Assembly: GCA_044508675.1 (NCBI GenBank)
Contig: JBIQHF010000009.1
Location: 52,858-116,857 of the forward strand
Source of the DNA: Raineyella sp044508675
GTDB taxonomy: Bacteria > Actinomycetota > Actinomycetes > Propionibacteriales > Propionibacteriaceae
Direction of reading: 5' to 3'
DNA length: 64,000 bases
In this document: positions 15,640 to 24,090 of the stretch, one piece after another
Layout: each line of letters starts with the position of its first letter
How positions within the stretch are numbered: the stretch's first letter is position 1
Made by a program: the position numbers and the translations under genes
Notes under the pieces: generated by a model
Databases searched by the model: none
The model's input: the letters and a program-made list of their open reading frames with translations, nothing else
Told to the model about the DNA's origin: nothing

Positions 15640-18399
15640 GTGGAACCGGCAGAGGCGCCGCTCGTCGGGCGTGATCGCGAATTGGGCATTTTGGTCGACC
15701 TGTGCGAGCAGGCACTGGCGGGACAGCCCCGGGTCATCGTCGTCTCCGGAGCCGCCCACGTCGGCACCTCGACCGTGATCGCCGAGGCCGTACGTCGGGT
15801 CCGACGCTCGCACACCCCGCCCCCGCCGCTCGTGCGGATCTCCGGGCTTGCCTGGGAGCGCCACTACAACGGCGAGCTCGCCCAGCGGCTCTGCCACGCA
15901 CCCGGCGTGCACTCGCCCGTGCCGTCGCTGGAGGGCCACGTCGACCCGGCCGTGCTGACCATGTCCCTGGTCGACCGCTTCCGGGACGGCTCGGCGGGCG
16001 GACTGGTGGTCGTGGTCGAGGACGCCCAGTACTCCGACCCGGAGTCGCTGCGGGCGATCACCTCCGCGGTGCAGCGCCTGCACGACGAGCCCGTCGCGGT
16101 GATCCTGGACGTGGGCGAGCCGCAGACCGCCGACGCCGAGCTGGCCACGGTCCTGCGTGCACACAGCGCGAGCACGGTGACGATCGGCAGCCTGGGTGCC
16201 GACGCGGTCCGCGATCTGGCCCGGGTCCGCGGGGTGCTGCTCAGCCCGGACGCGGCCCGACGACTCGCGTCCTACACCGGCGGCCTGCCCGGCCTGGTCG
16301 TCGAGCTGCTGGAGGAGTTCAGCGACGTCGACTGGGAGATCACCTACGAGGTTCCTCCGGCGCCGCGCAGCGTGCGCCACGAGCTGGAGTCGGTGCTCGG
16401 CAGCAGCGATGCCCGGGTGCGTGACCTGGTCAGCGCGCTGGCCGTGCTGGGCCAGGGCAGCCGGGCGACCGAGGTCGCCGCGCTCGCCGGGATCGATGAC
16501 ATGCTGGGCCCGATCGACGCAGCCCGGGCGGCCGGGCTGGTCACTGCGCGCAGCCACCAGGGCCAGCTGCACCTGTGGTTCACCAACCCGATGATGGCCT
16601 CGGCCGCATACGACGCGATCGACCTGGTCACCCGCCGACGGCTACACCTGGCCGCCGCCGAGCGCGCCACCGACGCCTACCAGCGCGTGCAGCACCTGGC
16701 CGAGGCCGCCAACGGCCCGGACGCGGCCCTGGCCGAGGAGATCGCAGCCCTGGCCGAGTCGCACGCCGCGGACGGGCGCTGGCAGCAGGCCGGCGACTGC
16801 TGGATCCTGGCGTCGCGCGCCCACCCGGACCGGCTGCGGTCCCAGCAGGACCTGGTGCTGGCGCTGGACGCGATCGTCGGCTCCGGTGACCTGCACCTGG
16901 CCGAGGCCCTCGCGCACGAGGCCGAGGCCTTCCCGGCGACCACTCGCCGTGACGTCGCGCTCGGCTACCTGGCCATCCTGAAGGGCCGGCGCGGACGTGC
17001 CGAGCAATTGCTGCGCCCGGCGCTGGAGCTGTGCGCGAACGACGGGTCGGAGGAGGAGGCTGTCACCACGCACCGGCTGTCGCTGCACGCGCTGGGCGAC
17101 TTCGACGCGGATGCCCTGGTCTCCTGGGGCCAGCGCTGCATCCAGGTCTCCGAGGAGAGCGGTATCGGGCACCGGCCGGCCGCAATCGAGGCCCGTACGC
17201 TGATCGGCCTGGGGCTGGGCGCCGCAGGCCGGGTGAGCGAGGCGGAGACCGCCTACCAGCGCACGTTGGACATGCTCGACACCGGGGCGCAGCGCCAGCG
17301 CGCCCTGATGGGCCACGGCTGGCTGGAGCTGGCGTTGGACCGCCCGCAGCAGGCGATCCAGGACTTCCAGACCGCGATCCCGCAGGCGCACTGGCAGGGC
17401 TCGTCCCGGGTGGCGCTGTGGGCGTCCGGCTTGCTGGCCCGGGCCTACCTCGAGGTCGGCGACTGGGACAGCGCGATCGCGGTGGTCAGCCGCGGGACCG
17501 AGATACTGGACCGGACCGGCATGGACCTGCTCGCCCCGCTGATCCACTGGACCGGGGCCGAAATCAGTGCCTACCGCGGGCTGCAGCAGGCGGCCGACTG
17601 GCACGTCGCGCAGTCGCTGTCGGTCAGCTCGGAGTATCTGACGGTCCGGCTGCCGACCGCGCTGGCGCGGGCCCGGGTGGCACAGGCCCGGTCCGACGCC
17701 GAGGCCAGCCTGCACGCGATGGAACCGATCGCCACGTCGGCCCGGCCGGCCAGCGCCGACGAGCCCGGCTTCTGGCCGTGGCAGGACGCCTGGGCCAATG
17801 CGCTGGTACTGAACGGCCGGTTGGACGAGGCCGATGCGTTCCTGCGCCCGCACGAGGAGCGAGCGGTGGCCACGGGCCGGCGCAGCCAGCTGGCCCGGCT
17901 GGGGATGGCCCGCGGCCAGCTGCAGTCCCTGCAGGGCGACATCGACGCGGCCCGCGGCTCCTTCGAGCAGGCGCTGGAACAGATCGAGGATCTCCCGTTC
18001 CGCTACCTGCGCACCCGGATCAACTACCTCTACGGCCAGGCGCTGCGCCGGGCGGGCAAGCGCCGCGACGCCGGCGTCGTGCTGCGACGGGCGCTGGACG
18101 GGTTCTCCGCGCTGGACGCGGTGACGTACGTGGACCGGTGCCGGCGCGAGCTGCAGGCCGGCGGAGCGGGCGGCGCGCGATCGAGCAGATTCGACGTGGA
18201 GTCGCTGACCCCGCAGGAGCAGGCGGTCGCCAGACTGGTCGCGCAGGGCCTGCGCAACGCCGACGTGGCCCGCGAGCTCTACATCTCGGTCAAGACCGTG
18301 CAGTTCCACCTCACCCGGGTGTACAGCAAGCTCGGGCTGCGCTCCCGCACCGAGTTGGCCGCGCACCATGCCGAACTGATCGATGCGACCGACGGCTAG
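15640..18399 (+). CDS. benR: LuxR-family (LAL-type) transcriptional regulator, probable BenR
   Basis: 919 residues. An N-terminal AAA/STAND-like ATPase region (about 5-260), a long helical repeat region resembling TPRs, and a C-terminal LuxR HTH (about 855-915, LTPQEQAVARLVAQG and VKTVQFHLTRVYSKLGLR). In Corynebacterium glutamicum a LAL regulator of this layout directly follows benD and activates the ben genes (known); the same role here is inferred from position. The Walker A equivalent reads GAAHVGTST (37-45), with Thr where the P-loop lysine should be; a Walker B-like VVVVEDAQ is kept. ATP binding may therefore be weak or lost. GTG 15640 is preferred because an earlier in-frame start would place the ben terminator inside the gene. 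Confidence 0.82.
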   Translation: MEPAEAPLVGRDRELGILVDLCEQALAGQPRVIVVSGAAHVGTSTVIAEAVRRVRRSHTPPPPLVRISGLAWERHYNGELAQRLCHAPGVHSPVPSLEGHVDPAVLTMSLVDRFRDGSAGGLVVVVEDAQYSDPESLRAITSAVQRLHDEPVAVILDVGEPQTADAELATVLRAHSASTVTIGSLGADAVRDLARVRGVLLSPDAARRLASYTGGLPGLVVELLEEFSDVDWEITYEVPPAPRSVRHELESVLGSSDARVRDLVSALAVLGQGSRATEVAALAGIDDMLGPIDAARAAGLVTARSHQGQLHLWFTNPMMASAAYDAIDLVTRRRLHLAAAERATDAYQRVQHLAEAANGPDAALAEEIAALAESHAADGRWQQAGDCWILASRAHPDRLRSQQDLVLALDAIVGSGDLHLAEALAHEAEAFPATTRRDVALGYLAILKGRRGRAEQLLRPALELCANDGSEEEAVTTHRLSLHALGDFDADALVSWGQRCIQVSEESGIGHRPAAIEARTLIGLGLGAAGRVSEAETAYQRTLDMLDTGAQRQRALMGHGWLELALDRPQQAIQDFQTAIPQAHWQGSSRVALWASGLLARAYLEVGDWDSAIAVVSRGTEILDRTGMDLLAPLIHWTGAEISAYRGLQQAADWHVAQSLSVSSEYLTVRLPTALARARVAQARSDAEASLHAMEPIATSARPASADEPGFWPWQDAWANALVLNGRLDEADAFLRPHEERAVATGRRSQLARLGMARGQLQSLQGDIDAARGSFEQALEQIEDLPFRYLRTRINYLYGQALRRAGKRRDAGVVLRRALDGFSALDAVTYVDRCRRELQAGGAGGARSSRFDVESLTPQEQAVARLVAQGLRNADVARELYISVKTVQFHLTRVYSKLGLRSRTELAAHHAELIDATDG

Positions 18400-19202
18400 A
18401 GCCAGTCGACCCGCGGCGCCAGCACCTCGTAGCCGATGAACGCCACGATGTCGATCGCGGTGTGGGCGACCACCAGCGGCATCACCCGGCGCCAGCGCAG
18501 GTACACCAGGGCGAACACCACGCCCATCACGATGTTGCCGAGGAATCCTCCCCAGCCCTGGTACAGGTGGTAGGTGCCGCGCAGCACCGCGGAGAAGCCC
18601 ACCACCACCGGGATCGACCACCCCAGCCTCGGCAGCCGGTCGAACAGGTAGCCGACCACGATGACCTCTTCGACGAAGCCGTTCATCAGGGCTCGCGCAA
18701 TCAGCAGCAGCACCGCCCAGGCGCTCAGCCCGACACTGGAGGCCGAGACGTCGGCGTTGATGCCGGCGGCCCGGGCCGCCAGGTAGAAGACCAGCCCCGG
18801 GACCCCGATCGCCGCCGCCAGGCCGACGCCGGTGGCCAGGTCGCGCCACCAGGTGCGGGGGCGTACGTCCATGCCGATCGCCGCCCACGGGCGGGCGTGG
18901 GTCAGGGACAGCAGCAGGACCGCGAGCAGCGCAGGCACCACTGGCAGCAGGGTCTGGGCGATCTGGTACATCGCGTCGAGCCAGGGCCGGTCGGGGATGA
19001 TGACCGGGTTGACCTCGCTGGTCTGGGCACCGACGCCGCCCGGCCTGGTGGCCAGGTCGATGATCGACAGGATCGCGTAGACCGCCGAGCGGCCCAGTGA
19101 GACGAACAGCAGCAGTGCCACCTCGATGCCGGAGGGCCACCCGGCCCTCAGGAACGGACCGCGGGTGCCCGGGCGCCCGGCCAGGTCGATGCGTTGGGTC
19201 AA
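18396..19202 (-). CDS. CPBP-family intramembrane metalloprotease homologue (CAAX/ABI type)
   Basis: 268 residues, about seven or eight hydrophobic segments. The CPBP signature is present: a paired-glutamate motif FVEEVIVVGYLFDRL, an aromatic-His motif RGTYHLYQGWGG, and HTAIDIVAF near the end. The first motif has Gly where many active members have Arg (EExxxR), so catalysis is not assured. These proteins cleave or scaffold membrane substrates, and bacterial roles include bacteriocin immunity. The start appears to be TTG 19202, overlapping the preceding isomerase stop (TTGA), which suggests coupling. Its stop overlaps that of benR on the other strand. Confidence 0.8.
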   Translation of the reverse strand: MTQRIDLAGRPGTRGPFLRAGWPSGIEVALLLFVSLGRSAVYAILSIIDLATRPGGVGAQTSEVNPVIIPDRPWLDAMYQIAQTLLPVVPALLAVLLLSLTHARPWAAIGMDVRPRTWWRDLATGVGLAAAIGVPGLVFYLAARAAGINADVSASSVGLSAWAVLLLIARALMNGFVEEVIVVGYLFDRLPRLGWSIPVVVGFSAVLRGTYHLYQGWGGFLGNIVMGVVFALVYLRWRRVMPLVVAHTAIDIVAFIGYEVLAPRVDWL

Positions 19203-20035
19203 GGCCGCTGGGTCAGGTCGGCGGCGTGCTCGAGCCGCTCGCGGGTCCAGGAGAGCGCTCCGGCCAGGAGGCGTTCCCGCTCGGCCCTGCTATCGGCACC
19301 CCGGGTGTTCATCTCCAGGCACAGGTCCCCGGCGTACCCGTTGGCCAGCACCCAGGCCAGAACTCCATCGACGTCCTGGTTGCCCTGCCCCGGCGCGAGG
19401 TGCTCGTCCCGGAACGAGCCCATGCCGTCGGTCAGGTGGATGTGCTGCAGCCGGTCCCCCCACGCCTGCACCAGGTCCATCGACTTGACCTGGGCGGTGG
19501 CTGCATGCGAGAGGTCCAGGGTCAGGTGCTCGTACGGCTGGTGGGTCGGGTCCCAGGTCGGGCGGTAGGCCTTGTATTCCCCCGCCGGCGTACGCCACGG
19601 GTACATGTTCTCCACGCAGAAGCGGACACCGGTCTCGGCCCGGACCGCGGAGAGGCCTTCGACGAAGCCGATCGAGTAGTCACCCTGCCAGCGGAAGGGC
19701 GGGTGCACCACCACGACGTCGCAGTCCAGGGCCAGTGCCATCTCGGCCGACCGGCGCAGCTTGTCCCAGTGCCCGGTGCCGCGCCACACCAGTTGGGTGA
19801 TGACGAGGGTCGGGGCGTGGATCGACGTGACCGGCACCCCGTGGTAGTCGCGCAGCTTCGCCACCGCCCCCACGTCGGCGGCGACCGGGTCGATCCCGAT
19901 CATCACCTCGACCCCGTCGAAGCCCAGGCGGGCCGCGACCTCGAAGCCACTGGCTGTGGACTCGGGAAACACCGATGACGTCGAGAGCGTCACGAGCCGG
20001 CGGGGTGCCCCGCCCTCGGACTGGGCCTGGTCCAT
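19199..20035 (-). CDS. Sugar phosphate isomerase/epimerase-like TIM-barrel protein
   Basis: 278 residues from ATG 20035, preceded by GGAGGG. It belongs to the xylose isomerase-like (AP endonuclease 2) TIM-barrel superfamily: LGFDGVEVMIG at strand 2, SIHAPTLVITQLVW, CDVVVVHPPF, FCVENMYPW, LTLDLSHAAT, and a C-terminal GDLCLEMNTRG that carries the last metal-binding glutamate. Expected ligands (Glu, Asp/His, His, Glu) are all plausible. The substrate cannot be read from sequence; relatives include myo-inositol catabolism and deoxyribose-phosphate-type enzymes. It is probably co-transcribed with the overlapping CPBP gene. Confidence 0.8.
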   Translation of the reverse strand: MDQAQSEGGAPRRLVTLSTSSVFPESTASGFEVAARLGFDGVEVMIGIDPVAADVGAVAKLRDYHGVPVTSIHAPTLVITQLVWRGTGHWDKLRRSAEMALALDCDVVVVHPPFRWQGDYSIGFVEGLSAVRAETGVRFCVENMYPWRTPAGEYKAYRPTWDPTHQPYEHLTLDLSHAATAQVKSMDLVQAWGDRLQHIHLTDGMGSFRDEHLAPGQGNQDVDGVLAWVLANGYAGDLCLEMNTRGADSRAERERLLAGALSWTRERLEHAADLTQRP

Positions 20036-20167
20036 CTGCCGTCCCTCCGCGATGTGGCCCCCGGACGACGTCGGAACCCACCGTCCCAGCCATGTCCGGA
20101 GTGCTCCCCCCATCCTACCGAGGCCCCGGCGCCGACCCCACCGTGTGGTGCAGGCCGGTCAGCACCG

Positions 20168-21166
20168 TCAGAGTGGGACCACGTCGTCGTCGAGCATCTC
20201 CAGGTCCTCGACCCCGTGGTGCAGCGACCGGGCCTTGAGCCCGTTGCGCTGCCAGTACTGCAGGTGGTCCAGGTGGTTCAGGATGATCCCCTCGCGCGAG
20301 GCCCAGGGGCACAGCTCGACCATCTCGGCGCCGGCAAGCTCCATGGCGGACTCCGCGACGATGGCGCCGGCGAGCACCTGGTCGGCACGATCCTTGGACA
20401 CCCCGGGCAGCTCGGAACGCTCCGCCGGCGTCATCTCCGCCAGCTTCTCGACCCACTCGCCCAGGTCGCTGCGCAGCAGCCGGCGCTGGACGTACGGTCC
20501 TTCGCTGGAGGGCGCCGCCCCCGTGATCCGGCCCAGCGACCGGAACGTCTTCGACGTCGCCACCCAGCGGTCGAACGGGCCCCGGCGCAACAGGTCACCG
20601 ACGACGGCACCGATCTGGGCGCGGGCGTAGCGGCGACAGGCGGCCGGACCACCGTTGTCCTTGAACATCCGGTACATCCGACCGGCCCCCACCGGGACCG
20701 AGAGGGCGACCTCGGGCTCCTCGTCGGGACCGCAGGCCAGCTCCAGGGACCCACCGCCGATGTCGAGCACGCCGAGCCGGCCCGCTGACCACCCGTACCA
20801 GCGGCGTACGGCCAGGAAGGTGGCGCGTGCCTCGTCCTGGCCGGACAGCACCTTGAGCTGGACCCCGGTCGCGTCCTTGACCTGCTGGACGACCTCCTCG
20901 GTGTTCGACGCCTCACGCAGGGCCGAGGTGACGAACGGCAGCACCCGGGAGCAGCCGGCACTCTCTGCGAACTCCCTGCACTCGGCCACCATGTTGACCA
21001 GTGCCTCGGCACCCTCCGGGGAGAGCATCTCGTCCGGGGTGATGTGCTCGGCCAGCCGGAGCAGGCGCTTGTGGGAGGCGGCCGGCACCGGCGGGCCCCC
21101 GACCCGCGCGTCGACGACGAGCAGGTGGACGGTGTTGGACCCGACGTCGAGCACTCCCAAACGCAT
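20168..21166 (-). CDS. ppx: Ppx/GppA-family phosphatase
   Basis: 332 residues. An actin-like ATPase fold with phosphate-1 motif MRLGVLDVGSNTVHLLVVD and phosphate-2 motif LGVLDIGGGSLELACG, as in exopolyphosphatase and guanosine pentaphosphatase. It is a short form without the C-terminal HD-type domain, like mycobacterial Ppx1/Ppx2. It is likely to act on short polyphosphate or pppGpp; which one cannot be decided here. ATG 21166 lies 6 nt after a TACCGT -10, so it may be leaderless. It is divergent from the Cys-rich gene, with only 38 bp between starts. Confidence 0.9.
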   Translation of the reverse strand: MRLGVLDVGSNTVHLLVVDARVGGPPVPAASHKRLLRLAEHITPDEMLSPEGAEALVNMVAECREFAESAGCSRVLPFVTSALREASNTEEVVQQVKDATGVQLKVLSGQDEARATFLAVRRWYGWSAGRLGVLDIGGGSLELACGPDEEPEVALSVPVGAGRMYRMFKDNGGPAACRRYARAQIGAVVGDLLRRGPFDRWVATSKTFRSLGRITGAAPSSEGPYVQRRLLRSDLGEWVEKLAEMTPAERSELPGVSKDRADQVLAGAIVAESAMELAGAEMVELCPWASREGIILNHLDHLQYWQRNGLKARSLHHGVEDLEMLDDDVVPL

Positions 21167-21172
21167 AGGTCA

Positions 21173-21197
21173 ACGGTAGATCGTCAGGACCTAGGCT
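21173..21197. promoter_or_regulatory. Back-to-back leaderless promoters
   Basis: Minus-strand -10 TACCGT (21173-21178) is 6 nt from the ppx ATG, and plus-strand -10 TAGGCT (21192-21197) is 7 nt from ATG 21205. Both genes share a 38-bp spacer, so the two -35 regions must overlap the opposite -10. Confidence 0.55.
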
Positions 21198-21204
21198 GGG
21201 GTGC

Positions 21205-22125
21205 ATGTCCGTACCACAATCAACTGCTTCCCGGGTGCCCGACCAGGCCGGGCCGTCCGGCCCACGGCTGGCCCCCGGGGAGGTCCGGGACGGCTTCCCG
21301 CGCGCCTGGGTGGAGTTCGCCGATCCCGCCGACGACACCCAAGTCTTCCGCTGCGACCTGACCTGGCTCACCTCCCGCTGGACCTGCACCTTCGGGGCGG
21401 GCTGCCCCGGCATCTACCAAGGCCGCCCGGATGACGGGTGCTGCACGCTGGGAGCGCACTTCAGCGAACCGGAGGACGAGCAGCGGGTCGCCGGCTGGGT
21501 GGCGAAGCTGGACGCCGAGGTCTGGGAGAACGCCGAGGCCGAGGGACGGGACGAGGACGGCTCGTCGTGGCGGGCCCGTGACGACTGGGCGGTCGACGTG
21601 GCCGAGGATGACGAGGAGGGCGAGGAGGGGACCCTCGTGACGGAGCGGGCGACCCGACTGCTCGGGGGCACCTGCATCTTCCAGAACAGCCCGGAGTTCG
21701 CCGGTGGCTCCGGCTGTGCGCTGCACCACCTGGCCGCCCGGGAGGGCGTGCCCTTCACCCTCACCAAGCCCGACGTGTGCTGGCAGCTGCCGATCCGGCG
21801 ACTCTTCCGGGAGGTCGAACGAAGCGACGGCACCAGTTACACCGAGATCACGATCGGCGAGTACGTCCGCGCCGGCTGGGGCTCGGGGGGCCATGACCTG
21901 AACTGGTACTGCACCTCCACCCCCGCCGCGCACGTCGGCGCCGAGCCGGTCTACCGGTCGTCGGCAACGGAGTTGACGGCACTGATGGGTCCGGCCGGAT
22001 ATCGCGCGCTGGTGGGCCACTGCGAGGCGATGGAGGCGGCGGCACTGCCGCTCCTGGTCCATCCGGCCACTCGGACCGCCGAGTCAGTCCGAGCCGCACA
22101 ACCGCATTTACCACAAATCGGCTGA
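21205..22125 (+). CDS. Uncharacterised cysteine-rich protein
   Basis: 306 residues; I do not recognise a named function. Clustered cysteines stand out: CTFGAGCPGIYQ then DDGCCTLGAHF (about 53-83), and later GGTCIFQN, GSGCALHH, DVCW and NWYCTS. The spacing recalls metal- or Fe-S-binding CxxC/CC proteins of the YkgJ/DUF3109 kind. A very acidic stretch (DEDG, AEDDEEGEEG) separates the first cluster from the second. The CALHH motif adds two possible histidine ligands. No signal peptide or membrane segment. It is divergent from ppx, and homologues next to ppx occur in other Actinobacteria (from memory). It starts 7 nt after TAGGCT, so it is probably leaderless. Confidence 0.8.
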   Translation: MSVPQSTASRVPDQAGPSGPRLAPGEVRDGFPRAWVEFADPADDTQVFRCDLTWLTSRWTCTFGAGCPGIYQGRPDDGCCTLGAHFSEPEDEQRVAGWVAKLDAEVWENAEAEGRDEDGSSWRARDDWAVDVAEDDEEGEEGTLVTERATRLLGGTCIFQNSPEFAGGSGCALHHLAAREGVPFTLTKPDVCWQLPIRRLFREVERSDGTSYTEITIGEYVRAGWGSGGHDLNWYCTSTPAAHVGAEPVYRSSATELTALMGPAGYRALVGHCEAMEAAALPLLVHPATRTAESVRAAQPHLPQIG

Positions 22126-22183
22126 CCGTCCATCGCTGACCCCCGAGCGAGGCCGACGGGCGGGGTGTCGCACAATGGGTGCC

Positions 22184-22828
22184 ATGCATGTTGACCACCT
22201 CTCGTACGCTGCCGGTCCCGAAGGGCTGTTGGCCTCGGCACAGTTCCTCAGCGATGCGCTCGGGGTGGATTCCCGCGACGGCGGCTTCCACCCGCGATTC
22301 GGCACCCGGAACCGACTCATTCCGCTCGCCGAGGAGCGCTACATCGAGATCGTCGAGGTGCTCGACCACCCGGCCGCCGAGAAGGCTCCGTTCGGGCAGG
22401 TCGTCCGCGCCCGGTCCGAGGCGGGCGGTGGTTGGATGTCCTGGGCCGTCTCCACCGACGACCTGGGCCCCTACGAGCGCAAGCTCGGTCGGGAGGCCGT
22501 AGTCGGGACCCGGCACTTCCCTGACGGCCGCCTGCTCGAATGGCGCCAGCTCGGGGTCAAGGGTCTGTTCGCCGACCCTCAGCTTCCGTTCTTCATCCAC
22601 TGGGTGAGCGAGGCCGCGCTGCTGCCGATGGCCCTGAGCGCCGAGGCCCACGACGTGAAGCTGGAGTCGATCGAGCTGTCGGGTGATCCGGATCGCCTCA
22701 CCGAATGGCTGGGCGGGGATCCCGCCGCACTGCTGGACGGGCCGACCCTGGAGTGGAGCAGCCGCCACGGCCAGCCGGGCATCCAGTCCGCCACTTTCCT
22801 GACCGAGCACGGTCCGGTCACCATCTGA
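22184..22828 (+). CDS. VOC-family (glyoxalase-like) protein
   Basis: 214 residues from ATG 22184; an ATG three codons earlier (22175) overlaps a CACAAT -10-like element 7 nt before 22184. The N-terminal HVDHLSYAAGPEGLLASA and RNRLIPLAEERYIEIVEVL match the glyoxalase_3-type VOC fold of two paired beta-alpha-beta-beta-beta modules. Candidate metal ligands are H5 and the Glu of YIEIVEV. Substrates for this group are mostly unknown. It is a single gene between the Cys-rich protein and hisC. Confidence 0.78.
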   Translation: MHVDHLSYAAGPEGLLASAQFLSDALGVDSRDGGFHPRFGTRNRLIPLAEERYIEIVEVLDHPAAEKAPFGQVVRARSEAGGGWMSWAVSTDDLGPYERKLGREAVVGTRHFPDGRLLEWRQLGVKGLFADPQLPFFIHWVSEAALLPMALSAEAHDVKLESIELSGDPDRLTEWLGGDPAALLDGPTLEWSSRHGQPGIQSATFLTEHGPVTI

Positions 22829-22864
22829 TCCTCCCCTTCGGGCCGCTCCGCCCGAGCACGTCCG

Positions 22865-22918
22865 AGAACCGGCGTCGTACCGCAGCGTGTAACACACCCG
22901 CGGAACGGCGCCGGTTCT
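22865..22918. repeat. Inverted repeat in hisC leader region
   Basis: Two 10-bp perfect arms, AGAACCGGCG (22865-22874) and CGCCGGTTCT (22909-22918), with 34 nt between them that hold a smaller GTGTAACACAC dyad. It lies 40-93 bp upstream of hisC and could be an operator or a 5'-UTR structure. Confidence 0.4.
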
Positions 22919-22957
22919 GGCGTAGATTCAGCGCTCAAACGTTCCGAGGAGAAACTC

Positions 22958-24028
22958 ATGGCCCTGTCGTTCCGTCCCCACATCGCTGGGATGCCTGTCT
23001 ACCGTGCAGGCAGGTCGGCCAAGCCGGGACCGGACGGCCGCGCCTGGAAGCTCTCCAGCAATGAGAACCCGTACGGTCCGCTGCCCGGTGTGCTCAAGGC
23101 CGTCGAGGCGTCGTTGGCCGAGATGAACCGGTACCCCGATGCCGGGAACTCAGAGATCACGGCGGCGGTGGCGACCCGTCACGGCTTGGCCGAGGAGCGC
23201 CTGGCGTTCGGGAACGGCTCGGTCGAGGTGCTCGCCCACCTGATCGAGGCGACCTGCGGCCCCGGCGACGAGGTCGTCTACGCCTGGCGCAGCTTCGAGG
23301 CGTACCCGCTGGCCGTGCAGGTGGTCGGCGCCAGGGCCGTCGAGGTCCCGCTGACCGCCACCGGCGAGCACGACCTCGCGGCGATGCTGGCCGCGATCAC
23401 CCCCCGTACCCGCGTGGTCATGCTCTGCACCCCGAACAACCCGACCGGACCGGCGATCCGTCACGACGACCTGGTCGATTTCCTCGGCCGGGTGCGCGAC
23501 GATATCGTGGTGGTCATCGACGAGGCGTACATCGAGTACGTCACCGATCCCGAGGTCGCCCAGGGGCTGGAGCTCTTGGAGGTGCACCCGGGTGTCGCCA
23601 CCCTGCGCACGTTCTCCAAGGCGTACGGCCTCGCCGGGCTACGGGTGGGGTGGATGGCTGCCGCCGATCCCGCCCTGGCCCAGGCCGTACGGTCCGCGAC
23701 CATGCCGTTCGCCATCTCCATCCCCGCCCAGACCGCGGTGATGGCCTCCCTGAACGCCGAGGCGGAGCTGATCGGCCGGGTGCGGGTGACGGTCAGCGAA
23801 CGTGATCGCGTCGCTCACGCGCTGCGTGCCATGGGTCACCAGGTCCCGACCACCCAGGCCAACTTCGTCTGGTTCCCGGCCGGGGACCAGACCGATGCCT
23901 GGTTCGACACCTTCCGACGGGCCGGGCTGATGACCCGCGCCTTCACTGGCGAGGGGCTGCGGGTCTCCATCGCCGAGCCCTGCGCGAACGACCGGATGCT
24001 CGAGGTCGCGCAGACCCTCCCGGCCTGA
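22958..24028 (+). CDS. hisC: Histidinol-phosphate / aromatic aminotransferase
   Basis: 356 residues, a class I/II PLP aminotransferase of the HisC subfamily. The start ATG follows AGGAG by 6 nt. Landmarks: KLSSNENPYGPLPGV at the substrate entrance, TPNNPTGPAI, VVIDEAYIEY for the PLP-binding Asp and Tyr, TFSKAYGLAGLRVGW with the Schiff-base lysine, and GLRVSIAEP with the carboxylate-binding Arg. It is not in a his operon; lone copies in Actinobacteria often act as the aromatic aminotransferase Pat (phenylalanine and tyrosine formation). HisC and Pat cannot be separated with confidence from sequence here. Confidence 0.88.
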   Translation: MALSFRPHIAGMPVYRAGRSAKPGPDGRAWKLSSNENPYGPLPGVLKAVEASLAEMNRYPDAGNSEITAAVATRHGLAEERLAFGNGSVEVLAHLIEATCGPGDEVVYAWRSFEAYPLAVQVVGARAVEVPLTATGEHDLAAMLAAITPRTRVVMLCTPNNPTGPAIRHDDLVDFLGRVRDDIVVVIDEAYIEYVTDPEVAQGLELLEVHPGVATLRTFSKAYGLAGLRVGWMAAADPALAQAVRSATMPFAISIPAQTAVMASLNAEAELIGRVRVTVSERDRVAHALRAMGHQVPTTQANFVWFPAGDQTDAWFDTFRRAGLMTRAFTGEGLRVSIAEPCANDRMLEVAQTLPA

Positions 24029-24078
24029 CCGCCGCCCGGTCGCCGGCGCCTCACCCCTCGAGTGTCAGGGGGCGGCCC

Positions 24079-24084
24079 TAGGCT
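24079..24084 (+). promoter_or_regulatory. -10 of leaderless radA
   Basis: TAGGCT with a 6-nt spacer (GCATCC) to ATG 24091; no ribosome site precedes the ATG. Confidence 0.65.
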
Positions 24085-24090
24085 GCATCC

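Noticed and set aside
16642..19140. An 832-codon minus-strand open frame opposite benR and part of the CPBP gene.
   Set aside because: benR has clear LuxR and ATPase-like motifs on the other strand; the antisense frame shows only compositional bias.
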